In this document: positions 48,601-55,425 of the stretch, piece after piece | Layout: every line of letters begins with the position of its first letter | Numbering within the stretch: the first letter of the stretch is position 1 | Assembly: GCA_002345205.1 (NCBI GenBank) | Contig: DDVI01000039.1 | Coordinates: forward strand, 1 to 64,000 | Source: Bdellovibrionaceae bacterium UBA2316 | GTDB taxonomy: Bacteria > Bdellovibrionota > Bdellovibrionia > Bdellovibrionales > Bdellovibrionaceae | Length of the DNA: 64,000 nt | Direction: 5' to 3' | Notes under the pieces: generated by a model | What the model was told of the DNA's origin: nothing | Database searches by the model: none | Seen by the model: only the letters and a program-made list of their open reading frames with translations | Made by a program: the position numbers and the translations under genes

Positions 48601-50277
48601 GCCGATATGGGATTAAAAAACTTAACGTTTAATCTGAAAAATATTCCGGGTAAAAACTATGCCTGCGGCTACTTTGATGGACAAAAAGAAGTTCCCGGCA
48701 CACGCTTGCAATTTCCGGCCTTCGCGGCTGGCGGCTTAGGTTCATCCGCGGATATGGCACAATTCCTAGTTCATCTAACCCGTGCGTATCACAACCTCGA
48801 AGGCTCTGGCTCGATATCTCACGATACGGCGGGCCTGATGTTACATGGACGTGATAGAGGTAGCGTTGAATTCATGGGCGCCATGATGGGACTTGGTATT
48901 TTCATCGCGGAAGCGGGCGAAAATAGACTGGTCATACATCAGGGTGCGAATGAGGGTTTCCGTGCTTTATTCATGCATTGCTATGCGGGACCAGATCAGG
49001 GTCTTGGCTTCGTGGTGTTCGCCAACGGTGACAATGGTGCGGTTCCATTTATTGCTGAAGTAGCACAAGAATTAATTAAAACATTAAATCTAAGCGGTAT
49101 TTCGTACGATAAATTTCACACGGAATTTGACCCTAAAAAATTCTCGCAAGAACAAATCGTTAACAGGGGTTACAAAGCCTTAATCTTTGATGCCTTTCAG
49201 CCCTGCCGTCCAGACCCTATTATAGAGACTGGTCCCGTTGATCCATTTGCTAAATACAATTTAGCTGTCGGTGGAATCGTTTTATCTGTTACGGATGAAC
49301 GTTTTGCTCAGGCTGATAATTTGTTAAGTCCATTTGAGCCTATCTTTGACCCACAGTTATTCTGCGCTCAAGGAAAAGTGATGGATAGCTGGGAATCGGT
49401 TCGTCATAACCCTAACGATCGCCACACGTTAGAATTTGAAATGCCTAAAGCGGGTCCAATTCGCTACATACACGTTTCTACTAAATACCATGATGGAAAT
49501 CAGGTCGAGGCCATCGAAGTTTATGGCTACGACAACTCTACAAAAAACTGGGATCTACTATTACCAAAGAAAAGTTTAGTGGGTCACGGTTCATTAAAGG
49601 TCAAACAGGACTCAAAGCTGAGCGAAAAACCATATCAGAAAATCAGAGTCGTTGTGTTTCCAGATGGCGGTCTTTCAAGATTAGGATTGTATTCGGAACT
49701 TCCAGCAGACGAAGCCAAAAAATATAAGAGCTTCGATGAGGCGACCTGCATACGCTTTGATGAGCTGATTCCAAAATCTCATAAGCCACTCACAATTCCG
49801 TTCACCCCGTCTGCGCAAGAAACGCAGAAAAATACCGAGCGATTAACGAAGCTGAAAAAGCCGATTAACCTAACATCGTCGGCGTTCGGTGGCGCGCTTG
49901 TTAGCGTCAGTAACCAGCACTATGGGCCTGCGGATCAAGTGATCTCGCCATTCCCACCGATTCATATGTTTGATGGCTTTGAATCTGCGCGCAGTCGTAA
50001 GCCTGGGCACTTCGAAGAGCTAGTGGTAAAAATGGGAAAACCCTCGCCTGTTAAACGTGTCGTTTTAGATTTTAAATACTTTGTGAACAACAATCCATCC
50101 GCGGTTAGTATCGAAGGCCTCAAGGGCAATACGTGGATCGAACTTGCGCCAAAAACTACGGTGAAAGCGTTTGCTGGAAACAAGAAACAATTCCTGATTT
50201 CAAACTCTGAAACATTTGAGCAAATTAAAATCAAGGTCTTCCCAGATGGAGGTATCCACCGAGTGATGGTCTACTAA
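45616..50277 (+). CDS. Multidomain ureide-degradation protein: malate-synthase-like, OHCU decarboxylase, beta-lactamase-fold, allantoicase
   Basis: 1553 residues with no internal stop. (1) About 40-640: malate-synthase-like; LFGPPDSAKMAINAMNS, GADDEDSKTP, Arg238 (IKRFPG), Glu323 (IVLENP), Asp351 (GWHDFLAS), FWVAHPD and Asp564 in VMDDLATAERS match the substrate- and metal-binding residues of malate synthase. (2) About 640-820: OHCU decarboxylase (PWATAQELMPGRF, AAHFHGNIG with His726, ASEQ with Glu745, FGFKFLISAKDKTADEIL). (3) About 825-1165: serine beta-lactamase/esterase fold with SxxK Ser877-Lys880, Tyr967-Ser-Gly and HQGANEGF. (4) About 1212-1362 and 1414-1553: two allantoicase domains (VLSVTDERFAQADNLLSPFEPIF; FPDGG in each). 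It should turn OHCU into allantoin, allantoate into ureidoglycolate and glyoxylate into malate. The beta-lactamase-fold domain may open the allantoin ring; that is inference. Confidence 0.85.
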   Translation: MKPFFEIDYYHDYIPPSLAEHLLKNAQPVKSAAKMVEVGSGGGLETENSLKFLSELYLATKDDLKKVLQQRRIDRKFIDERTKACSDFNTSLGREITDADYKTIIGLEDHQGRIVLGAKDKNYMNAKGASIAAIPPYLQGPHVTLFGPPDSAKMAINAMNSYHRKIKNEPKIVEELLKTQVHNPKWGADDEDSKTPMRDDLIDAAVNLTACFDGTLNVTGEGKKYELEKDHLALPIKRFPGLALPCTFLFQDRNPIPLHMYDFALHLYKNWNKLEALCFYVPKLENEEEAAYIAKMISTAEKMIKSQFSEYTLGSVRLMIVLENPRAILRVNEIIDALYPYFVGASLGWHDFLASTARIFKEDSHYRIPVKADPNIVIKYIKASHHLLANVVGGRGGIKVGGMYGILPLDTDPQSPSFQMTLLGFIKDVITQMKRDLSGFWVAHPDFVRLGLALVEAWRLHTNGKSAGLDELVKSLLQPSYHKQILDFIHGPDIDGLSESDENYVRSLVVADIKESDFIANNHPDEIRYNVFQSLQYITDWLSGNGCVALPAHVNGVSVRVMDDLATAERSRWEVWHELYHGRFDKAEFIKIVHEEMHFIRKDLSNPDKIVQVKYTAETARWYPIAIKLMLQLMTDSKPPEFATEFLLPFTIKSIRDAQNPWATAQELMPGRFKLDAYIERLNYYFEHCGSLHFAKSMSQGFVLNTKYAKNLILGFTKQDVIDAAHFHGNIGEAKKTLDSQAASEQQKVLAGGEAQRQELLQLGQEYLNKFGFKFLISAKDKTADEILSTLKTRLHRSFQDELGAAREALWEITRKRMIEHPLDNTRNKINDLLEKHKIVGASVSINAFDQTQTLSFGERRKGEGHVQSDTLFEIASLSKPLAAAYCLEFFKRNDIPLDSSVNSVFEKAGASFRLDSDAVTLEHLLNHTALNGHYVQGHPVNKPIPSWPELLKDVKVLNKPGKRFSYSGGGFLVLEHLIECLTKKTIQEISYSFFADMGLKNLTFNLKNIPGKNYACGYFDGQKEVPGTRLQFPAFAAGGLGSSADMAQFLVHLTRAYHNLEGSGSISHDTAGLMLHGRDRGSVEFMGAMMGLGIFIAEAGENRLVIHQGANEGFRALFMHCYAGPDQGLGFVVFANGDNGAVPFIAEVAQELIKTLNLSGISYDKFHTEFDPKKFSQEQIVNRGYKALIFDAFQPCRPDPIIETGPVDPFAKYNLAVGGIVLSVTDERFAQADNLLSPFEPIFDPQLFCAQGKVMDSWESVRHNPNDRHTLEFEMPKAGPIRYIHVSTKYHDGNQVEAIEVYGYDNSTKNWDLLLPKKSLVGHGSLKVKQDSKLSEKPYQKIRVVVFPDGGLSRLGLYSELPADEAKKYKSFDEATCIRFDELIPKSHKPLTIPFTPSAQETQKNTERLTKLKKPINLTSSAFGGALVSVSNQHYGPADQVISPFPPIHMFDGFESARSRKPGHFEELVVKMGKPSPVKRVVLDFKYFVNNNPSAVSIEGLKGNTWIELAPKTTVKAFAGNKKQFLISNSETFEQIKIKVFPDGGIHRVMVY

Positions 50278-50325
50278 TATGGTAGAGGCGAACGTGGCCT
50301 CAATATAGCAACAGTATTCGCACAC

Positions 50326-50955
50326 ATGGTTATATTACAGCTCACGTATTTCAGTTGTCGGCTTGTTAGACACTCTGCCAAGCTTTGTTACCTTTTAGTA
50401 TTTTCCATCCTTTTCGGATTTGGGAATGCCGATGCTAACACCAATCAATGTAGGCACTTTTATTTTAATGGGGACAAATCTGCGACGATTTTTTATCCTC
50501 AGTTTCATATTTTAAATGATGCGTTTTTTAAATTATCGCCAAGATTGATTGCGCGTCTTTGGAACCATGAGGATGTATTAAGAATTGAAGAAGGAATGGG
50601 GTTGTTAACCTCTGGTGCCAAAAATGATTTTTATCTTGATGGTCTTGGCTACTTTTCGACTCGTTCCAAAATTTCTAAGAAGCAATTTCATTTTGAAATT
50701 AGTTTAGTAATGAAAGAAATCGAAAATCGCCAACTAGATATTGGCGAAAGAAATCTTGGGCCAGACTGGTTATCTGCTAAGACATTCACCGCCGCTTTAA
50801 AGTTTATGCTGAAGCAGCTTCAAAATTCACCTCAAATTGAAACCGTCACAATGATCGGTGGAAATATAAAAAACCAAATGTTAATTGAAATGGCCAAAAC
50901 TGGCGGCTACAAAAAAGTCGGCACAAACTATGTAAAAGAAGTTCCAGTCAAATAA
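50326..50955 (+). CDS. Exported protein of unknown function
   Basis: 209 residues. A hydrophobic segment at about 18-35 (AKLCYLLVFSILFGFGNADA) serves as a signal peptide, with a somewhat long N-terminal extension; a later start is possible. The mature protein has one cysteine and no recognised family. It lies 48 bp after the giant gene and 7 bp from the convergent puuD stop, so it may be the last gene of the purine operon or an unrelated insertion. Confidence 0.55.
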   Translation: MVILQLTYFSCRLVRHSAKLCYLLVFSILFGFGNADANTNQCRHFYFNGDKSATIFYPQFHILNDAFFKLSPRLIARLWNHEDVLRIEEGMGLLTSGAKNDFYLDGLGYFSTRSKISKKQFHFEISLVMKEIENRQLDIGERNLGPDWLSAKTFTAALKFMLKQLQNSPQIETVTMIGGNIKNQMLIEMAKTGGYKKVGTNYVKEVPVK

Positions 50956-50962
50956 CCAAAAA

Positions 50963-52138
50963 TTATTTAGTTTTTAGCCAACTAACGAGAACAGCACGTT
51001 CTTGATCCGTCATCGCAGTCAAGTTTGCAAGTGGCATAACTTTATTTTCCACTTGCTTGATCACCAGATCCTTGTGTTTCATCAACTGGTCTTCAGTTTC
51101 CAAAACCACATCTTTAGGCGCTACTTTGAAGTTTTCGTCAGTATTGTTAGTGCTATGACAACGCTGGCAACGAGCTTCAACAATCGTTTTCACGTATGCA
51201 TAGTCAAGATGTTCCGGATTCGGAGCACTCGCTGTTGTCACTTTTGGCTGTATCGCACTTACAAAAACTAACGCCATCATTCCAATTGCCGCTGGAATCA
51301 ATAACCAACGTTCCTTCGTATTCTTTGTCACCATTGTATGTCGCACTAAGGCCCCTGATACACTCAGAATGATTAACAAAATCCAATTGTAATGGTGACC
51401 GTAAATACCCGGATAGTGATTGCTCAGCATAATGAACAACACTGGAAAGATAAAATAGGTGTTGTGAACAGAGCGAACTTTAGATTTCAAGCTAACGGAA
51501 TAATCTGGTACTTGCCCCGCTTGGGCCTCTTTCAACATTTTCGCTTGCCCAGGTAAAATTCGTACCCACACATTGAGTAACATTAAACTACCCATAATCA
51601 CGCCCATTAAAATAAAGGCGCCACGACCACTGAAAATGCGAGTCAGTCCGAAAACCATTCCCACAAAATAGACCAAAGAAAGAAAAATACTGATAGATTT
51701 TGCTTTGATCAAATTTGGATACCAAATCAAATCATATACAAACCACGACCCAACTATTAATCCTAAACTTAATCCGATCGCTTGGAATTGGCTCAGCGCC
51801 AATGCTTCGGGATTAATTAGAAGCGTGGCACCTTTTAGATAATACAAGAATGCGAATAAGAAAAAGCCAGTGATCCAGGTTAGTGTCGCTTCCCATTTGA
51901 ACCAGTGTAGAGTTTTTGGAATTTCCCCAGGATAAATTTTACGCTTATCCACCTGATAATAGAAACCACCATGTACCATGTAGACTTCACCTTCCACGTT
52001 GTGACGTGGAATTGAAGGCGGCATAAAACTGCTATCAAGCCAGATGAAGTAAAACGAACTGCCGATCCAAGAAATACCGGCCACTAAGTGAGAAAAACGT
52101 AAAATGTATTCGATCCAAAGATCAAGTGTTGAAGTCAT
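50963..52138 (-). CDS. puuD: Membrane urate oxidase PuuD (Urate_ox_N / DUF989 plus cytochrome c)
   Basis: 391 residues. Residues 1-300 contain about eight membrane segments with the PuuD hallmarks RFSHLVAGISWIGSSFYF near the N-terminus, then the conserved loop VYMVHGGFYYQVDKRKI. The C-terminal domain carries a heme c motif Cys324-Gln-Arg-Cys327-His328 and a probable axial Met368 in NKVMPL, facing the periplasm. PuuD oxidises urate to 5-hydroxyisourate and passes electrons to the respiratory chain without making hydrogen peroxide. It is the urate step for the convergent purine operon. No ribosome binding site precedes the ATG. Confidence 0.92.
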   Translation of the reverse strand: MTSTLDLWIEYILRFSHLVAGISWIGSSFYFIWLDSSFMPPSIPRHNVEGEVYMVHGGFYYQVDKRKIYPGEIPKTLHWFKWEATLTWITGFFLFAFLYYLKGATLLINPEALALSQFQAIGLSLGLIVGSWFVYDLIWYPNLIKAKSISIFLSLVYFVGMVFGLTRIFSGRGAFILMGVIMGSLMLLNVWVRILPGQAKMLKEAQAGQVPDYSVSLKSKVRSVHNTYFIFPVLFIMLSNHYPGIYGHHYNWILLIILSVSGALVRHTMVTKNTKERWLLIPAAIGMMALVFVSAIQPKVTTASAPNPEHLDYAYVKTIVEARCQRCHSTNNTDENFKVAPKDVVLETEDQLMKHKDLVIKQVENKVMPLANLTAMTDQERAVLVSWLKTK

Positions 52139-52144
52139 TGACTA

Positions 52145-52173
52145 GTATTAACAATCTAGAAATCGACTGTCAG
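52145..52173 (-). promoter_or_regulatory. Predicted promoter of puuD, implying a leaderless mRNA
   Basis: On the minus strand CTGACA (-35, 52173-52168) and TAATAC (-10, 52150-52145) are spaced 17 bp, with only 6 bp between the -10 and the puuD ATG. Transcription should therefore begin at about the A of the start codon, which fits the absence of a Shine-Dalgarno sequence. Confidence 0.45.
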
Positions 52174-52226
52174 CATGAAAAATTAGGGATCTAACGCAAA
52201 CACATTTTATTTTTGATTCAAAAAGC

Positions 52227-52805
52227 CTATGAACATGCTTTATGCCGGAAACACTTCACCGTATGGTCGTTAATCATTCCTACTGCTTGCATATGAGCAT
52301 AGATAACAGTTGAGCCCACAAATTTAAAACCACGTTTTTTCAAATCTTTAGAAAACGAGTCGGATTCGGCAAAGGTCGCTTGCAAATCACCCATCCCTTT
52401 GCGTTTTCGATTTATTTGTTTACCGCCGACAAATTGCCACGCGTATTTATCAAAACTACCAAATTCCTTTTGAATATCCAAAAATAGTTTCGCGTTGTGA
52501 ATCGCCGATTCCACTTTTAGACGATTACGAATAATACCCTCGTCTTTCAGTAATGAGTTGATTTTAGCATTGGTGAACTTTGCGACTTTTTTGGGATCAA
52601 AATTAGCAAAGGCTTTAGCATAGCCCTTTCGACGTTTTAAAATCGTTGCCCAGCTTAAACCCGCCTGGGCTCCTTCTAGAATCAAAAATTCAAAATGTTG
52701 TCTATCACTATGGACAGGAAGACCCCATTCCGTGTCATGATATTCTGCCATCATTTCAGATCCATTAGCCCATTCGCATCTCACAACATTTTTTTTATTT
52801 TTCAT
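52227..52805 (-). CDS. tag: DNA-3-methyladenine glycosylase I
   Basis: 192 residues, the normal size. Tag signatures: RCEWANGSEMMAEYHDTEWG at the N-terminus with the conserved zinc-binding Cys and His, and GLSWATILKRRKGYAKAF in the helix-hairpin-helix region; C-terminal His/Cys for zinc lie in DHTVKCFRHKAC. It excises 3-methyladenine from alkylated DNA. GGAG lies 8 nt before the ATG. Transcribed as a single gene. Confidence 0.95.
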   Translation of the reverse strand: MKNKKNVVRCEWANGSEMMAEYHDTEWGLPVHSDRQHFEFLILEGAQAGLSWATILKRRKGYAKAFANFDPKKVAKFTNAKINSLLKDEGIIRNRLKVESAIHNAKLFLDIQKEFGSFDKYAWQFVGGKQINRKRKGMGDLQATFAESDSFSKDLKKRGFKFVGSTVIYAHMQAVGMINDHTVKCFRHKACS

Positions 52806-52882
52806 TATTTATCTCCAGAGTCGCAATTTAACAGATATCGATTTTTCACAATTTATGTCAAGGCACGCTACTCGCCTTTTTA

Positions 52883-52911
52883 TTTACAGATCCCCGTAAC
52901 GGATATACGAT
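52883..52911 (+). promoter_or_regulatory. Predicted promoter of the nitroreductase gene, implying a leaderless mRNA
   Basis: TTTACA (52883-52888), a 17-bp spacer and TACGAT (52906-52911) stand 6 bp before the ATG at 52918, the same geometry as at puuD. No ribosome binding site is present. Confidence 0.4.
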
Positions 52912-52917
52912 TCTTAC

Positions 52918-53520
52918 ATGTTAGAAAAAAATGATTTTTACACACTCTTAGAAAATAGAAAATCAATTCGTAAGTTTAAAAAAGATCCAGTTCCAAAAGA
53001 CGTTTTAGAACGTTTGTTGGCCGCGGCGATGCAGGCACCTTCAGGAAAAAACAGGCAGAACTGGCGGTTCTATGTAGTTCAAGGAAAAAAACGTGATGAC
53101 TATTTAAAACACTCCCAAAAGTCTTGGCTCGGAATCAAGGACATTTTAAAAAAACGACTAAAGCCCTCTCTTTATGATTTTACCGAACGTTTTTTCTTTA
53201 CGCTTGGCGATGCTCCCGTTTTAATTTTCGCCTTTTCTCACAATTCAAATGAAGAAAAATACCTTACCAGCATCGGCAGTGTTTATATGGCTGTTGAAAA
53301 TTTAAATTTAGCATGTTTCGTAGAAGGCCTAGGTTGCTGCACGATGGGGGCACCACTAGAAATCAAAGACGACGTGGTCGAATTTTTAGGATTGAAAAAT
53401 GATCCTCAGATCAAATCGGGAGAATTAGAATTATTATGCGGAATCGTTTTGGGTTATCCAGATCACAACCCACCCAAAGCCCCCCGACAGACAGAGGGCC
53501 GAGTTCATTGGTTAAGCTAG
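52918..53520 (+). CDS. Nitroreductase-family flavoprotein
   Basis: 200 residues. The FMN-binding start ENRKSIRKFKKDPVPKDVLE and MQAPSGKNRQNWRFYVV are diagnostic; later GLGCCTMGAPLEIKDDVVEFLG and GYPDHNPP complete the fold. Such FMN dimers use NAD(P)H to reduce nitro compounds, quinones or ene bonds; the physiological substrate is unknown. It has no Shine-Dalgarno and a close promoter. Confidence 0.88.
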   Translation: MLEKNDFYTLLENRKSIRKFKKDPVPKDVLERLLAAAMQAPSGKNRQNWRFYVVQGKKRDDYLKHSQKSWLGIKDILKKRLKPSLYDFTERFFFTLGDAPVLIFAFSHNSNEEKYLTSIGSVYMAVENLNLACFVEGLGCCTMGAPLEIKDDVVEFLGLKNDPQIKSGELELLCGIVLGYPDHNPPKAPRQTEGRVHWLS

Positions 53521-53523
53521 AAT

Positions 53524-53997
53524 TTATTTAGGGTCAGATGAACCGAAAAACTCACCCAGTTTTGTTGCGCGAGTTAATGTCGTTTCAGCTAAACAGCTAG
53601 AAATCACTAAACTTTCACCACTGCCAAAGAGCATATCGGTACCGGCTAGGTCACATTCTGCATCACGGAACGCAATCCAGGCTCTTTGTGCTTTTACTAA
53701 GCGTTTTAAAGTTTCTTCACCAAATTGTCCTAGAGGTCCTTCGCCCTTTTCCTCTTGAATTTGCTTTTTCAAAACGGCCACTTGTGCTTTATATACGCGA
53801 TTTAACAAAGCATCCGCTGATTGAAATTTTTTAGACGAGCACTCACCCATTTCAGCGTTCGAAACCGCATCGGCCATACATTTATCTAATGCTTTTTCGA
53901 TTTTAGCCGCATCACTTTTGATGCCCTCAACAGTTTCGGCAGCGAATACGTGTGATGAACAAATAACTACTAGACCTATTAAAGTCCTACGTAACAT
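53524..53997 (-). CDS. LprI-like (DUF1311) secreted protein, possible lysozyme inhibitor
   Basis: 157 residues. A signal peptide (MLRRTLIGLVVICSSHVFAA) and the DUF1311/LprI pattern of conserved residues: AEMGECSSKKFQSADALLNR, then AQRAWIAFRDAECDL and SCLAETTLTRATKL with paired cysteines. Relatives bind lysozyme-type enzymes or are surface proteins. In a predator-like organism a periplasmic lysozyme inhibitor could protect its own wall; this is inference. Confidence 0.75.
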   Translation of the reverse strand: MLRRTLIGLVVICSSHVFAAETVEGIKSDAAKIEKALDKCMADAVSNAEMGECSSKKFQSADALLNRVYKAQVAVLKKQIQEEKGEGPLGQFGEETLKRLVKAQRAWIAFRDAECDLAGTDMLFGSGESLVISSCLAETTLTRATKLGEFFGSSDPK

Positions 53998-54210
53998 GAA
54001 AACCTCCCCGGGTTTTGATTTTTTAGTAACTGGGGAAAGCTTTGCGAACCTCGGGCCAAATCAGCATGCATAAAGGGGGTCTTCGCTGGTAGTACGCACG
54101 TAATAAAAACAGGATTATCCAGAAACTAAACACTTTCCTTGGCCCAAAGGGTAAATTTTTCTGCTTATAAGTAGGGTTCTTCGATATTAGCTAGGTATAT
54201 CGGTTATTTA

Positions 54211-54239
54211 TTGCTTTATTTCCGCAAAACACATACTAA
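54211..54239 (+). promoter_or_regulatory. Predicted sigma-70 promoter for the dus gene
   Basis: TTGCTT (54211-54216) and TACTAA (54234-54239), spaced 17 bp, lie 33 bp before the dus ATG. The rest of this 275-bp gap holds no gene I can support. Confidence 0.4.
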
Positions 54240-54272
54240 TCTTCGATCACAAAATCGCGAGCAGACTGACCT

Positions 54273-55301
54273 ATGAAATTGACTGATCACCTGAAATTGA
54301 ATCCTTTCGTAATTGCGCCTATGGCGGGTATTACCGATCATTCGTTTCGTACGTTCATTCGTCAATTAGACAGCAGTGTGGTCGTTAGTGAATTAATCAG
54401 TGCTAACGGACTTGAATACCACAACGAACGTACGTTCGAAATGATGGGTTATGATGAAGTACAACGACCGGTCGGATTACAGCTTTTTGGCGATGATCCC
54501 GAAATTTTAGCTCGGTCGGCTCAGATCGTAGAACAAAAAGGCGTTGATTTCGTAGATTTGAATTTTGGTTGCCCGGTTCCGAAGGTGACTAAAAAAGGGG
54601 CTGGTTCAGCGATGCTGAAAGACCTTGTGATGTTGCAGAAAGTCCTCAGTGCGGTTGTCAAAGCGGTTAAAATTCCAGTGACGATCAAAGTCCGCACAGG
54701 CTGGAACCATGAAACGCTGAATGCGGATGAAGTTGGGCACATTGCTTACAACGAAGGTATCACTTGGATGGCCATTCATGGTCGCACCCGTTCTCAAAAC
54801 TATGAAGGCAAAGCGAATTGGGATTATATTGGCGAAGTAAAAGCTAAAGTAAAAATCCCAGTGTTAGGAAACGGTGATGTTTTAACGGCCGAGGACGCGA
54901 CCGGCTGGCTAAAGAAATACAATCTAGACGGTATTCTGATCGGTCGCGGAGCCCTAAGAAACCCGTACATCTTCAAGGAATCTTTGGCTCTTTATCAAGG
55001 TCGAGATGAAAAGATCGAAAAAGACTTCTACAAATTGTTAATTACCCTCAATGAACTGTATGCGCTGCGATGTAGTGACCGCTTAAGAGAGATTCAATTA
55101 AGAAAGTTTGCCGCTTGGTTCTCAACAGGGTATCCTGATTCGGCTCAATTTAGGAAAAAGCTATTTCAGTCTCCAGATGCTCAAAGTATCTTGAACGAGG
55201 CGAAAATCTATTTCTCTAATTTATTTAGCAAAAATAACCAAAATGATTCGCTCCTAAAAAGCCACGAAGAAGAAAAGTTTTTAATGGGCGGCCACGGTTA
55301 G
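54273..55301 (+). CDS. dusB: tRNA-dihydrouridine synthase (DusB-like)
   Basis: 342 residues. FMN TIM barrel with PMAGITDHSFRTFIRQ, QLFGDDPEILARSAQ, and the catalytic Cys in DLNFGCPVPKVTKKGAGSAM; GNGDVLTAEDA and IGRGALRNPYIF bind phosphate. It reduces uridines in tRNA to dihydrouridine. DusB assignment over DusA/C is by similarity of the start and length, so medium confidence for the paralog. It is followed by a large hairpin. Confidence 0.9.
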   Translation: MKLTDHLKLNPFVIAPMAGITDHSFRTFIRQLDSSVVVSELISANGLEYHNERTFEMMGYDEVQRPVGLQLFGDDPEILARSAQIVEQKGVDFVDLNFGCPVPKVTKKGAGSAMLKDLVMLQKVLSAVVKAVKIPVTIKVRTGWNHETLNADEVGHIAYNEGITWMAIHGRTRSQNYEGKANWDYIGEVKAKVKIPVLGNGDVLTAEDATGWLKKYNLDGILIGRGALRNPYIFKESLALYQGRDEKIEKDFYKLLITLNELYALRCSDRLREIQLRKFAAWFSTGYPDSAQFRKKLFQSPDAQSILNEAKIYFSNLFSKNNQNDSLLKSHEEEKFLMGGHG

Positions 55302-55307
55302 AAAAGG

Positions 55308-55374
55308 GGTACCTCCTACATTTCCGCCACGCGGCCGGCTAAGCGCAGTGCGTGACAGAAATGTAGGAGGTACC
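55308..55374. terminator. Large perfect inverted repeat between dus and typA
   Basis: GGTACCTCCTACATTTC at 55308-55324 pairs perfectly (17 bp) with 55358-55374. The 33-nt centre folds further (CACGC with GCGTG). AAAA precedes and TTTT follows, so it can act as a bidirectional terminator. The length and terminal GGTACC make it look more like a repetitive intergenic element than a simple terminator. Confidence 0.75.
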
Positions 55375-55425
55375 TTTTGAATTTTATTTTAATGTTTAAA
55401 CGACAATAGGAACTAGGAAGTACAA

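Noticed and set aside
50285..50302. Small GAGGC/GCCTC hairpin after the megaprotein gene
   Set aside because: Five-base stem without a T-tract; too weak for a terminator call.
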